Source: Gaeumannomyces sp. JS-464 (taxonomy: Eukaryota > Ascomycota > Sordariomycetes > Magnaporthales > Magnaporthaceae). Taken from it: DNA of 64,000 nucleotides. This document shows, one piece after another, positions 32,879 to 44,879 of this stretch. The notes beneath the pieces are model-generated. The model was not told the DNA's origin, did not search any database, and saw only the letters and a list, made by a program, of their open reading frames with translations. The stretch is taken from assembly GCA_002197995.1 (NCBI GenBank), contig NGZR01000002.1:558001-622000 (forward strand). The letters run 5' to 3'. The first letter of the stretch is position 1. The number at the start of each line of letters is the position of its first letter. A program made the translations under genes and the position numbers.

Positions 32879-34495
32879 ATGCACAGGTCGCTCGAATTGC
32901 TTGAGACTCCTGGGAGATCGACCCTCAGGCGGGCTCGCCCCTCTTCAACGGCACGATCCCGCCCGAGATTCGCCTCGAAATCTTCCGCTATGCCTTGACG
33001 CCCTCTACCTTGATTTACGGCAGGGAGAACGACAACACCAAACCCGAGGACCACTTTAAAAACTACATGGACGATTACTGGGATCACGATTTCCGTATAC
33101 GGAGCGGCCACGATGACGATGTGGACTCGGACCTTCCCGCTAACCTCGACGAGCTGCGTCGGGTCAATGGCACATCGCCTTTTGAGGGTGAAGAGCTGTC
33201 ATGGTGCCGGCCCGGCTACCGTGGCCGCCCAGTCCTGTCCATCGGCCTGCTCGCCTCGTGCCGCCGCGCCTTCGTCGAGGCGCGCCCGTACTGCTTCCAG
33301 AGCGAGCGCTGCTGGTGGTGGTGGGCGGGTCCGTGGCACCCGTTCAACCGCCGGGCCCGATTGAGTTTGTCCCGGAGCGCTGGCACCCACCCGGCTTCGC
33401 AGGGAGAGCCTTGGACTCGTGGTCGCGCGAAAGGGTCGAGTGGGAGCAGAGGTTCCGGAGCGCACGCATTTTTGGCCACCCGGGCTTTCCGAGCGACGAC
33501 TATCTGCTCGGGCACCGCCACCCGCCCCCGTTCCTCAAGCTGCGGCACCTCCGCTTCACCATCCCCAAGTCTGGGATGGACGGCTGTTTTGCCCCAGAGC
33601 TGGTGATCAACCCTTTCGGTGCGCAAGAGGACATGCAAGAGGCCATGCGGCTCTCCAAAGACTTCACCTTGGGGCAGGCGCTGGAGCAGGGCGGACAGGG
33701 CTCCGCGAATGGGCGGCCTGCCTGGATGCCGCCTGGCCTGGGCTTCGGGTTGCTAGACAACGACGCCGAGTTCCGGGGGCCCTGGGCCGCAAGTTCGTCA
33801 ATCTCCCAGAGCTGAGGACGCTCACCATCGACTTTGACATCAACGGGCACCGCAGGAAGGAGATGGGGGTGGTTGTGGAGTGGGCCGCGCGCGTCTGGCA
33901 GCTGCCGCTCAACCCCAACATCAACGGCGGTTACCACTATCTCTCCGCCGACGGGAACCCAATCGAGAAAATGACGTGGCGCGGGTCCATCATCCATATG
34001 GCCTGCCACTGTAACTGCAGGGCCGGTGTATGCTACAAGAGGGGTCTCCAATACCAAAAACAGCTCATCCGGAAAATGTCGAGGGGCCTCGGGGCTCGGA
34101 TGTATACGTGGACGGTCAGATGGACGCGGAGGCGCCATGACGGGCCTGAGATTTACCCCTATAACGGGGCGATAGGGGTTCGCGATGACGACCTGCGGAG
34201 CGCCGAGTACGAAGAGCCCGGGGCGAGTGAGGAAAACAGCGGCGATCCCTCCCGCTGCCCCCGATTCGCGTTGAAACTGTACCTGATGGCATCGCATCCC
34301 ACAAAGAAAAAGCATCTTGGTGTTTTCTTTTTTCGGGTTCAATCGGCCGGTGACGGCGCCTGTCCTGTCAGGCCTGTGCTAGACAATCGTACTGCCCAGC
34401 AGCCTCCAGCGGTTACTTGCTTCGCCGGGCGTAATCACATGCTAGAAGATGCTGTGAGGTTGAGAAGGTGGCGTAGCTACGTGTCTGGGCCATGA
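32879..34495 (+). CDS. Second F-box/DUF7730-like hypothetical protein, three 1-base gaps
   Basis: Opens MHRSLELLETP, then PLFNGTIPPEIRLEIFRYAL, the LPxEIRxxIFxYAL signature of fungal F-box-like/DUF7730 proteins, and continues with RPVLSIGLLASCRRAFVEAR, where VLLTCRxxYxEA-type text is usual, then LRHLRFTIP and LPELRTLTIDFDING. No intron. Three missing bases, each in a G or C run: ACTCCTGGG (32909), TTCAACCGCC (33348) and CCGGGGGCCC (33775-33779). With all three restored the frame is 540 codons. The last 50 codons are of lower quality and the true end could differ. Probably a nuclear or ubiquitin-ligase-related protein by analogy; no function can be assigned. Confidence 0.7.
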
Positions 34496-35295
34496 TCCCA
34501 AAGCCCTTGCAGGTGGCGCCGGAAAAGCACGCTTAATAACATCTGCCATCTCCGCGTCGTCGCCGCTGGAACCCCGTCCGTATCTCGCCATTCGCTCCCC
34601 ACTGGCGACCAGGGCTCCATGCCTCCCTCATCAACTACGTCAGCGCGAACCCCGCACTCAGTATCGGCCTCCCAGGCCCTGATCCCACCAGGCATGTGCA
34701 AGGATGCAGTGCAGCTTGAACGGCCGTCCTATAGGAACGTCTCGTTTTCCAGCTTGGGGGTCGCATGATTTTCGGCAGAGTTCACGTTTGTGGAAACTTT
34801 GGGCGCCCATCTTTTCTTCGGCACCCACTGCACCCAGTAACGCCATCGAAGAAGGGTTGCCGGCGTGCCGGCGTCCAGTACGCTGCAAATCTCGTGATGC
34901 GGAATGACGGGGACGATAATCTGCTGATCTGCAACCTGCTTAAGGTTCTCGTGCGCCCTCCCTTTCCCTCTCAAACGCGGGGGAGAAAACAAAACCAGTC
35001 TGGACATCCGTCGCATCTGTGACGTCTGCCCACCATCATCCCTCGAGCACGAGAATGAGGGGGAGGCGGGACGCATTGATCGGACGGAAGAATGGAAGGT
35101 TCTACACACGTGCTGGCTTTCTTTGGGGGATATAACAATGGGCTGCTGCCCCCTTCCTTCCCCTGACTGCCCGTGCCTTCTCTTCTTCATCGTGCCGAGG
35201 CCAAAACGCCAACACAGTGCTACACGCTAGAACAACAAAACAAAACATCACCACTTGCCACTCCAAACGCCGGGAACTCCCGACAGCTAACCAAG
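34496..35295. other. Intergenic before the 85-residue protein gene
   Basis: 800 bases. CAA/AAC-rich leader directly before the ATG at 35296 (CACACGCTAGAACAACAAAA). No gene seen. Confidence 0.5.
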
Positions 35296-35665
35296 ATGAC
35301 AAAGCACCACTTGCCCAAGCCACACGACCCAACCGGCGTCACCGACAAGGCGGCCGACAACGCCCACGACTTCATCGAGACGACCGAGGCTCAGGAGCAC
35401 AAGGTAAGTCGGTGCGCCAGGCGCAGGATATCATCTCGATCTCGGCTTAGATGCATCCCACCCACCGGATTGCATGCACTTGCACAGGTCGCTGACATGC
35501 TTTCCCTTCTGGCAGCTCCACCCCGACGCCCAGCTCGACCGCGGCGAGGCCAACCCCGAAGCCACCCCGGGCCTCGGAAGCCAAGACACGAGCAACAGCC
35601 AAAGTCAAGGCCAGCACAAGTCCAAGATGGACACAATTAAGGAGGCGCTGCATTTAAAGAAATAA
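35296..35665 (+). CDS. Small hydrophilic protein (85 residues)
   Basis: Intact. Exons 35296-35403 and 35516-35665, intron GTAAGT..GCAG of 112 bases. Begins MTKHHLPKPHDPTGVTDKAA, then AHDFIETTEAQEHK, splice, LHPDAQLDRGEAN, a Gln/Ser-rich part and the basic end MDTIKEALHLKK. No Cys, no signal peptide, no membrane segment. The composition recalls small stress-type (LEA/hydrophilin-like) fungal proteins. Not recognised by name. Clean exon phases and a good leader support a real gene. Confidence 0.72.
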
Positions 35666-36587
35666 AGCAGTCCTCCGAATGACTGTCGCTCACAAGCCGC
35701 CGTGGACGGGAGGCCCTTCGCCATTCCTCTGGTCGCTGTATATGAGGGGCAGAGAGGGTTGTACCAAAACTGATTGTACTATGATTAGCTGAAGCCTATC
35801 CCAAACTACTCGAGTGCCACACCGCAACGTCATTTTATCACTTGATAGCGTATAAGTGGTGCTCGTTTCATCTTTTATAAATCTCTCGCTCCCTGTAAAT
35901 GTTTCATTATAATATTTGACCATTGTCTGGTTGCAATCACAAGTATGGCAATGCAACTTGGATTAAACGCTTTCAGTATATATCGTTTCCCTCCCCAGAT
36001 CGTATCATTCTCTTTTACTATAGGGCGTGCATAGTTTAAAAACTAGCCTTTGCACTTTGCTTTCAAGTAACCAGCGGTTATCCGGAAATTCATTTCCCTA
36101 GCCGAGGTTTTAACCTGCATCATCAACCTTCTATTTGTTAGAATGGAACCAGTTCGGAAAGTGTCATAAGATTTCAACGTCCTCTTTGCATTCTTGCTAA
36201 CTGCCTACCTAACCACAATAGCCATGGAATGTAGAACAAACTATTCGCTGTGGCCAGTAGAAATGCACCGAGTCGGCATCCACCTCTTTTTCATAAAGAG
36301 AAACCAGGTACTGCGCAGTCCAAACACCCCGCAAGAAACTAGAAACAAAAACACAAGAAGGATTGTCGTTTGAGCGGCCGGCATCAAGAGAAGTAAGAAA
36401 ATAACATTAAAGTTAAAAGGGAAAAGAGATGTGGCGGCCTCGCTAGCAGCCCAACCAGCGGAAACCAGCACCTCGCTTGTCAAAGGCAGGGGGGCCAACA
36501 AGATTCGATCGGCCCGTTCAGGTCATCCAGCAAGTAGCAGCAGTTGTTCTTGGACTTCGGTAAACAAGTAGCGGAGTTTCGAGTTGC
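35666..36587. other. Convergent spacer
   Basis: 922 bases, AT-richer than its surroundings. Short frames of about 86-88 codons on the minus strand have no motif. Confidence 0.5.
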
Positions 36588-37074
36588 TTAGGCACCAACC
36601 GGGCGGGTGCAAAGGACGGCTTGACCGAGCTGTGGGCACAAAATAATGCTTTGATTAGTAACAGGATTTGATCATCGGCATGTTGCCCTCAGTGTCGTCA
36701 ACAGAATCACGTACAATAGGAAGGGTGCAGCATGCTGGCTGCTGCCCTCCGACCACCTTGGAGCAGACGTCCTTGAAGTCCGCGGCCGAGACGGGCGACT
36801 TGGGAACTGCCGGGTTGGGTAGCGGGCAGTTAGCAAAACTAAAGGGTTATCACGCCATTTTTTTTTTTTTTTATGGAGCCGGGGTTGTCTCACGATTCTT
36901 GCAGTCGAGGCCCAGAACCCCACCGACATCGGTAGCGCAGCACAGGGGGTTGCTGTAGAGGAGAGAGGAGCAAGGCTTGTAGGAGCCGCCAGAGCCGCCG
37001 TCGGAGCCGCCTCCAGTGGGCGCAGCAACAGCAGCGCCGGCGAAGAGGGCCACGATGATGTTCTTGAACTGCAT
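36588..37074 (-). CDS. Class II hydrophobin
   Basis: Secreted amphipathic surface protein, 104 residues. Signal peptide MQFKNIIVALFAGAAVAAP, a Gly/Ser-rich spacer, then eight Cys in hydrophobin order: PCSSLLYSNPLCCATDVGG, LGLDCKN, FKDVCSKVVGGQQPACCTLP, ILGQAVLC. The CCATDV and CCTLPILGQAVLC blocks are class II signatures, which are confined to ascomycetes. Exons 37074-36894, 36806-36715 and 36629-36588; introns GTGAGA..GCAG (87) and GTACGT..ACAG (85). Intron placement around the last Cys block matches known class II genes. Frame intact. Confidence 0.95.
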
Positions 37075-40000
37075 TTTGGTTGTTGGGAGTGGGAAGCTGA
37101 GGTTCAAAGGGGCACCTGTTGTGCTTTTGAGGCTGGTGCTGTGGGCTGGAGACTTGAAGAGCTGAGATGGGGGTGCTGATGAGGAGCAAGAAAAAGGTCG
37201 AGGAGAACGAGGGAATCGAGGCCATATTTATACACGGAGAGTCGCAGCAAAATCGGTTTGAGGACACTGCGGATACTCCTTCGAAGAGGCAGGAATAATA
37301 GGAGGACTGCAAGGCATGGTCGTGATGCTGGCAGAGTGACCGAATCGATCGACAACAAAGGCAATGATCGTCAGCGGTAAGTTCGCCGACCAAAGTCCTT
37401 AGCTGGTGCGGAGATACGTTTCTCTCACCCATGAGTATAGCAGTATAGCAACCATCTACAAGACTTGGCACGGCGTTCCCCCTGTCCAGGAGAACACGCC
37501 CGAGAGCCGGCCACGCCAAGGAGTCAATGACATAGTTCATGCCTCGCTGTACAACCGTGGCACTTTGCTACGAACTCGGGGATGTCCACACAGGCTAGTC
37601 AGAGGCCAGAAGCCATCAACTTCCACTTGGAACCTTGGCAGAAGGAAGTCTGCTCCCCGGTCCAGCGGCGGTTGCGAGAGACGTACGATGACGATCTCTA
37701 CCGAACGGGGGAGGCGGGAGACGGGAGCGATGACGGCGGTACTCGTCGGCTGTCATGGATGTGCGTGTGGCTCCGCCGGACCCCGGCTCCCGCCTCTCAG
37801 TGGCTGGCCGCTTGGGGCTCTATCAAGGTCAACTAAGGGCAGGGCAGTCTAACTTAGGCCCGAGAAAATCACCGGGTAACTGTGCCTTGCTAAACAGGAG
37901 AGGAGGGGAAATGGAGAGGCACGATTGATGGGCTAAGAATAGGATCCTTGCTCTGGACACGGCTCGATGCCGATCACCCTTTGCTCGTCGCCCGGGCTGT
38001 GCAGGTGAGAGGCACGGCACCTGGGCGTGATTTCGGCAGGACTTTCCAGACTTAGCAAGCCCCACCTGCTGCAAAGCACCGACGCCAATTACTAGCACGC
38101 TGTCAAAAAGTTGCTCCTTTCTCTTCCTAGACTGCGGGTGCTGCCGCTGCCAGATCTGGACTCGACCCCAGTCTGGGCCAAGGACGACGCGAGCTAGCAA
38201 AACGGGCCGTTGGGGCTACCGCTGACTCCGTACGCTAGATTTTTCGTAGAAGCCAGCTTGTGGCGTTCAAATGACGTCTCTTGGCCCATGACACAACAAT
38301 CTTGGCGCCCTCGGACAGCTGTGCGGCCGCGTATATGAAGCTGCACGCAGCCTGTTCAGACGGCCTCCCGGTCGCCCATTGGCTCTCCGCTCTTTCTCCC
38401 GCTGCCAGCCCCGATGGCTGTGGCCTTCCCCTCCGGAAATTTAGCTGGCCACCCACCCTCCGTTTCCTCCTCGCCTCCTGCATGCACGGCCTGACATTTT
38501 CTTATTTTTTCTTCTACCCCTGGCTCCTTGAGGAGGATGGGCCTAGGCCATGCACGTCTCACTGGCCGTCCGGCGGAAACCCTGCAAGGCGACGTGGCCA
38601 GCGGTTCGGGTAAGTCCCCGACACCCAACCCACCCCCCTAGGCTGGACCTCTCTGGACCGAGCAATCAAATACGACTGGAGCAAGCCTGTCGATCCTTCC
38701 CGAGACGGGTAGTGGATGCATCATTTAATGTTGCGAGCTGTCGAGGGGCCGGCTGGCGGGTTGAAATTGCTGATATTTTCCCCGCAAACCTGCGTCGCCC
38801 AGACAGCTACCTGTCCGTCTCCTTGGCCCGTCCTCCTAACCCCCGTCACCGACCACTAAATCGATCGCATGTTTTGCTTTGACGGAGAATCCCTCGCCGG
38901 TATTGCGAACGTCTTGCGCAAGCGTAAAAGGTTCGAACTACAAGTCAGCCAGATACTGTAGGATTGCACATATTGCGAGTGCCTAGGTACCCCCGAGTAC
39001 CTGTTTGACAGATCCACTTCACCGACAGCCGGTGTGGCGAAGCGTGCCCAGAAACAACAACAAACACCTGTCACCCATCCTCTCCCGACGCTCCCGGTCC
39101 TCTCCATAACCATGCCGGCATAGCCAGATTTCGCCGAACATCCCAAACCACTGCCGAAGGGGCCGCTCGAAGCAAACATGAATCGACCTTGTCCAAGTGC
39201 TTTTCCATCGTTACCTCCGCCTTCCCCTTTCCGGCCCTCCTTCGGGAAGCAGACCACACCACCACACGCCGCCGACCGCGCGGGAAATCAAGAAAACGGG
39301 CAGGCACGTAATATTGACGGTGCGTTTTTCCCGTGTTTGTACTTGAGCAGCCACAAATATTGCTCCTCGGTGACCTGGACGACATCATGGCCCATGTAGG
39401 TGCCCAAAGAACCCAAGCAGACGGGACACCCTCCAAAAGACCGAAAAAAGGAGGCCATGCCAAAAGCCATCATGCTACTGATCCCCAGGCATGCAGAAGA
39501 ATATTCTGGCGTCCCGTGATAACCCCGCGTCACCTCCGGCTGCAGCGGTAGAAGCAGGAGAAAATCCTACCAGCGGGACCTCGTGTCTAGGCCCGCTCGA
39601 TGTCCAGAGCAGTCTCCGTGCCCCGGAACGCCCTCCTATGAGCCCGTCTCCACGAATGACTCCCCGCATACGCTAATTTCTGCTGCACTGCAACGCAAAC
39701 AACTCAGCCCCTCGTGGCTTGTCCCCACGCAGACAGTGCTGTGGGCCATCTCAGCTGTTCCAAGTTTCCCGATCCCCGATCCCATGGTGCCCGGGTGTCG
39801 CTGCTCAGCCGCCTCGCCTCCGTGTCCTCCCTCTCGGCTCCATGCGGGCATCCAAGCGAGAGATGGGGAGGCGGGATTGAGCCGGTGAAGTCCAACTGGC
39901 TCACGGGCGTTATGGGCTCATCGAACCATTGGCCGAGGAGCCCCGGTGTTCAGCTGGCCTTCCCCCTCCCGCCCCCTCGCCATTTTTCTCGGACAAGGAA

Positions 40001-42170
40001 ATATTGTTGCACCCAGCTCCTTCCTGAGATAGATAAAGATCGTCATCGGACGTCGACCAGACATGCAGATGTTTTCTTCTCCATCCATCTTTTGGCCCCT
40101 CGGCGTCGTCGTCGTCGGAACCTGTCCTTGGTCACAGCCAACCGTGGCCTGGCCGATCACTGCCAGTTGAGGGAAGACGAGATTCAACCGCAGTCCCACA
40201 AGATAACAGTGAAGTACCAATGAAAGAGCGTTGAAGCGATCTTCAGGACTTTTGACTCCTTCGGCCAACTTCCATGGCTGGCCGCCTGCCTGGCTCCGCC
40301 CCGGCGGGCTCCTGACGTGGCACCGCTTGAGACCACCGGAGGGTTCGCCGACATGTCGAGCATTAGGGGCTGCTTTGCCCAAGCACACATGGAGGGATAC
40401 CCGAGAAAAGACAAGTCAGGCTCATGGCTTCGTTTCCCTGGACGAAGCCACCTTGTCATCGAGCTAGGCACGCCATGCGGGGCCGTGCCGTCCTTTTGCG
40501 CATTATGAAGTGTGGGAGGGCTTTGGTAACGCGGCAATACAATCATTAACTCCTGGCAGGCAACATAGAGATGCAGAGAAGGTGGTGGAATCATGGCAGA
40601 GCAGCCAGACGCCCCACTCTTCGGGCTTGTGCCCCCAAGACTGAGTGTCGTTAGCAAGGAAGTGTCAGGCGAGAAATTTGGCTAGGCATATTTGATGACC
40701 ACGTTCTGGGGCTCTTCCTGCCGGCCAGCAGCAGTATCATAACCATGGCGTTCCCGTTGATTTGCCACTATTTGCGCAATGATGATCACTTCCATTCCTA
40801 ACCCGCCCAAGTAACCCTTGCATCTCTTCCTACAGACAAAAGGACTGTTGCAATGTAAATAATTCCAAATATGGGTTTAAATCCTTGTTTATGGCGTGAC
40901 GCTTCCGACACGGCGATCTTTACAAACATGACTGTCGACTTCTTTTCCGTCTCATTACCATTCACTGAAATAATCACGAGAAAATACAATTTCCTTTCAA
41001 AAAGCAGCATAAGGAATTTGCCGGTTTTATCGACGACGGCGGTGGCCATGGTCTGATATGCAACGGGTATGTGCCCCGATCCGCCGATGAGTCGGAAGTC
41101 GTGAGAATCCTCGATGCCGATTGGTGGAGCATCTTTCAACTTCGCCGCAGGGGTTTTCGCACTTGCCGCTGGCAGAGCCGAATCTGCGGCTCGAGAGGAG
41201 CAATCGGCTCACGCCGCCAAAATGCAACGAACAAGCATGGCGCTAAGAATAGCGGCCGACGGGGCAGCTAAGGAACGCCCCCGTTTGCATGTCCGCTGTG
41301 CCTCTTTTCCCGACCTGCATGCCGCCCTCAGGATCAAACTTTCCCGCAAATCCTAACCGCCCAGGGATTTAAAATAGGAAAGCATTACATGTTTTAATTG
41401 CTTGAACGAATCCCCCAACCGGCTGTCCCTGCCTTTTCAGGCTTTGGTACAGAAAAAAAAGGGGGGGGCGCTGCAAGCTCCCGCGCCAGCCGCTTGCACA
41501 ACAGAGTTCCCCGGAGATTCGGCGAAAAGCGGCCGGCATCTCTGTGGGACCAGACCGAGATGGGACGACACTAGATTCAGGAACGAGGAGGGGGAGGGTG
41601 GGCAAGAAAATCGGGAGAAAAAATAAACGTACGATGAGGCTCTCCGGCGGCTGCCGCTTGACTGCTGACATCTGCAGTTTGTGTACCCGGCGAGCATAAC
41701 CACCAGGGCGGATTGTGGCTGCATGATAATTGGGAAATGATAAAAAATCAGGGAAGCAAGAGATGAGGCAGGAAGAAAAACACCAAATATTCACGGGTGG
41801 CTGCAGCTGACGCTCGTCTCGTCAGTCGCCGTGGCTGCCATGCGGTGCCACGCCCCACCGTCACGTCGCCGCCCCCGTCGTCGCCCAACGGCAAGCTAGC
41901 CTCCAGGGTGGGTGGGCGGTTTTCTATGGCGCGAGCGGTCAGAGCAGCGTCGCGCCAAAAAGGTGTCCGCTTTGGAGTGGCATATATTTGTGCAGTTTTA
42001 TGCAGATCGACAAGCGTTGCTGCGAGCGACTGCGGCGAAAACGCCCCAAAAAGCCCGCGGTGCTGTCCGCATAGCGAGAACACAACTTTTATCCCGAAAG
42101 CTTAAACCCAGCTTCCGTCTTCTCATCGTGCCACTGGTTTCGTGTGCTAAACCACCTTCCTCGAATCCAC
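37075..42170. other. Gene-poor transition zone
   Basis: 5.1 kb without a supported gene. It starts with the hydrophobin promoter. Frames of 70-160 codons occur on both strands but overlap each other, lack introns and motifs. Base composition still looks like the genic part, so it is not RIP-mutated. It may hold regulatory DNA or an unrecognised non-coding transcript. Confidence 0.45.
37225..37232 (-). promoter_or_regulatory. TATA box of the hydrophobin gene
   Basis: TATAAATA on the minus strand, 151 bases upstream of the ATG at 37074, leaving room for the usual long leader of hydrophobin mRNAs. Confidence 0.5.
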
Positions 42171-43000
42171 CAATTCTTGGCATTGCGCTGTTAGTGCACA
42201 CTGTCAAATTGCATACAGATCCTTAACACCCGCCAATCCAGCGACCCATACCAACAAACGCCTGCCAACGGCGCTGGCGACGGCACCATGCCGTTGCCAA
42301 CGGCCCCCCCTCAGCCAACAGGGTGGCGCACGCTCTCCTTAAGGGCCCCTCGGCCCGAAAGAGCGCGTCGCTGCCGCACCGGCCCCCGCGCTTTTTAGCG
42401 CACACGCACGCAAATACGCCGTCCCCGTTGCGAAACGCGCAACACCCGACAAGGCCTAAACAGGGCCAGGAAAACCTCCACGGCGTCGGCACCAACACAG
42501 GTGCCCTTTTCCCTTCCCCCCCTACCCTATACCCCAACGACACCCCTCCCTAGCCCCAGCCCTACCCTCCCCCCAAGCCGCCCACGCGCTACAGCGCCCT
42601 CCCCCCTCCCCCCGGCCTAAGGGCCCTCCCCCCGGGTCGGCCGCAGCGGCCGTGGAAGAGATAATCGCGAGCTTTACGCGCAAACAAAGCCAAACGGCCT
42701 TGATTTGCGCCACGTTGGCCTGATCGATAAACGCCGGCATCGCCTCCCTACCCCCTAAAACGGCGCGCGAGGCGCACGGCTGGAAAGTTTGCTTTTTGAA
42801 AATACGCGAAAAAAGCGCTGCTAGGCCAGCTAGCCCTTTTTTAGGGGACGGAAAAGCCCTTGCAACCCCTGAACCCAACAACGCGCCTGGCACATAACGC
42901 CCGGCCCCGACCACTTACGTGAACGCGGCCCGTACGGGTTTTTAATAGCTTTAGCTACCCGCACAAAGCTTAAAAAAACCGTGCACCCCGGGCACCCTGG
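42171..43000 (+). mobile_element. Truncated 5' end of a Tad-type LINE (copy A)
   Basis: From the shared start AATTCTTGGCATTGCGCTG this copy runs parallel to copy B (43054 on): CACACTGTCAAATTGCATAC versus CACACTGCCAAATTGCATAC, and later the GCAACATGCCGTTGCC-like and CCGTGCACCCCGGG blocks. It stops at 43000, where an LTR-like string begins. Only part of ORF1 is present. Confidence 0.8.
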
Positions 43001-43040
43001 TGTTACAATCCGGGTCTGCTTTTAGGGTAGGGCACCGAGG
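43001..43040 (+). repeat. LTR 5' stub
   Basis: TGTTACAATCCGGGTCTGCT ... GTAGGGCACC matches the start of LTR3 at 60447 (TGTTACAATTAGGGGTTTGC ... GTAGGGCACC). Only about 40 bases remain, lying exactly between the two LINE copies. Confidence 0.65.
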
Positions 43041-43169
43041 GCGCCGAATTCCCCAATTTTTAGCATTGCGCTGTTAGTGCACACTGCCAAATTGCATACA
43101 AATCCTTAACACCCGCCAATTAGCGACCCAACACCAATAACCACGCCCGCCAACGGCGCTGGCGACGGC

Positions 43170-44720
43170 AACATGCCGTTGCCAACAGCCCCCCCTTCGG
43201 CCAATAGGGTGGCGCGCGCCCTCCTCGTCGGCCCAACGGCCCGGAGGAACGCGTCGCTGCCACCCGGGCCCCCCGCGCGTTAGCGCACCCGACCACGCCG
43301 TCCCCGTTGCGGAATTCGCAACACCCAACAGGGCCCGTTCAGGGCCAGGAAGGCACCCACGACGGCAGCACCGGCACAGGTGCCCCTTTCCTTTCTTTTC
43401 CCCTCCCTTCCCACCCCCGGCCTACGCGCCCACCCCTCGGGTCGGCTGCGGCGGCCGCGGAGGAAATTGTTGCGAGTTACAGCCGCAAGCAACAGCAAAC
43501 GGCTTTAATTTGCACAACCCTCGCCCGCTTATCGACGCCGGCATCGCTTCCCTCCCACTGGAGGCAATCCCCGAAGCCAACGGCTGGAAGGATTGTTTTA
43601 TCGAATACGCCAAACAAGCCCTTTTCGGCCTGCCAACGCCGGCCAAAGGGAAAGAAACCCTACGGGCCCCGGAACCTTACGCGCTTAACCCGCAACGCCC
43701 GCCCCCGACCACTTACGCGGCGGCGGCCCGAACAGGGCTCCAGCAGCCCCAGCAACCCGCACAGGCTTTAAAAAACCGTGCACCCCGGGAGCCCCGCCTC
43801 CCGCCCGGCCCAAAGCCGATTTCCGGGTTTTTGTTAAAATCCCGGAGGAAAAACAGGCTTAGGCCAACCAACAAACGGGCTTTAGTATTCGCAAAGCCCT
43901 TGCCGATAGCAGGACCTGCCGTTTACGACAGCCGACGTCCCGGAAGCTTATCGAACCCCTATTAGGTTCGTGCTAAAAAAAAAACGGCGGATATCCAAAG
44001 CCGGCTTTTGCAGCATCGATCCGAATTAGGCCGTTTATATAACGCCGAAAGGATCGAAAAGCCCGAAATCTGGTTTAACTACGTGATTTCCGGATGCCCC
44101 ACGTCCTTAACGAACGGCCTCGGACAAAGCGTCCCGGTATCGGAAAAGCTGGTCCGGGAAAGTCGAAAAAAAGGCTAAAGCAGTAAGCGTTAAGCCTCCG
44201 GGGCCGGCGCTATTAAAAGCGTATATTATGGATTATATCCTTTTACACGCGCGTAACCGGGTTTAGGCTTTGGGGATTACGTTTTTTTCACGCCGCGTAT
44301 AACGACACCCGCCGGTTACGCAACATACCCCCGGCTGCCACGGCTTTCACGTGGCTCGCAATTGTGCCCGGGCCGATAGGTGCTCCGGTGCGGGAAAGTA
44401 AACGACGGCCGGCACGCATCGCCGTGCACGGCCTTCCGCAATGCGCAAACTGTTCGGGCCCGTACCCAGCCGACCACCCGAACTGCCCTATAAAGCCTGT
44501 ACGGGTAAACGGAGTGCTAAAGCATTTAACCCGTGGGGAAAAAGGCGCGGTTAGGAAATTAGGGGCACAAGCCTACCGGGCGGCGGTAAAAAGGTGGAAG
44601 CCGCCGCTGCCGCCACCGCCGCGGCCGCCGCGGCCGCCACCGCCAACGCCCTTCCTGCAACCGCGGTTACTACGGACAATTCCGTTGTAACCGTTACCGC
44701 TAATGCCAATCCCGCGGCCG
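43170..44720 (+). pseudogene. LINE ORF1 (gag-like RNA-binding protein), degenerate
   Basis: Readable parts: EEIVASYSRKQQQTALICTT, ASLPLEAIPEANGWKDCFIE, TYAAAARTGL and, after several frame changes, a Cys/His cluster around 44330-44500 (CHGFHVARNC, and CANCSGPYPADHPNCP), the zinc-knuckle region of Tad-type ORF1 proteins. In the element it binds RNA and forms the particle. Broken by at least one TAG/TAA stop and several frameshifts. Confidence 0.75.
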
Positions 44721-44879
44721 GTACCGGTAACGCCGCTGCTTCCGTTACCCCCGCCGCCGCCGCCGTTCTGCCGCTGCTGCCACCGACGCTGCCGAGGTAA
44801 GCCCGGCAAATCCGCTGGCCTAAGGGCGCGGCCCGTACGGCCGGCAAGGGAAGGCACCTTGCAAAAGGCTTAAAGTTAG

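Noticed and set aside
37582..37836. 84-codon plus-strand frame starting MSTQASQRPEAIN
   Set aside because: Single exon, no homology that I recognise, no signal peptide, and overlapping frames are equally open.
42300..42900. Pro-rich frames of 76-130 codons near the first LINE end
   Set aside because: Parts of the degenerate LINE ORF1 and its shadows, not separate genes.
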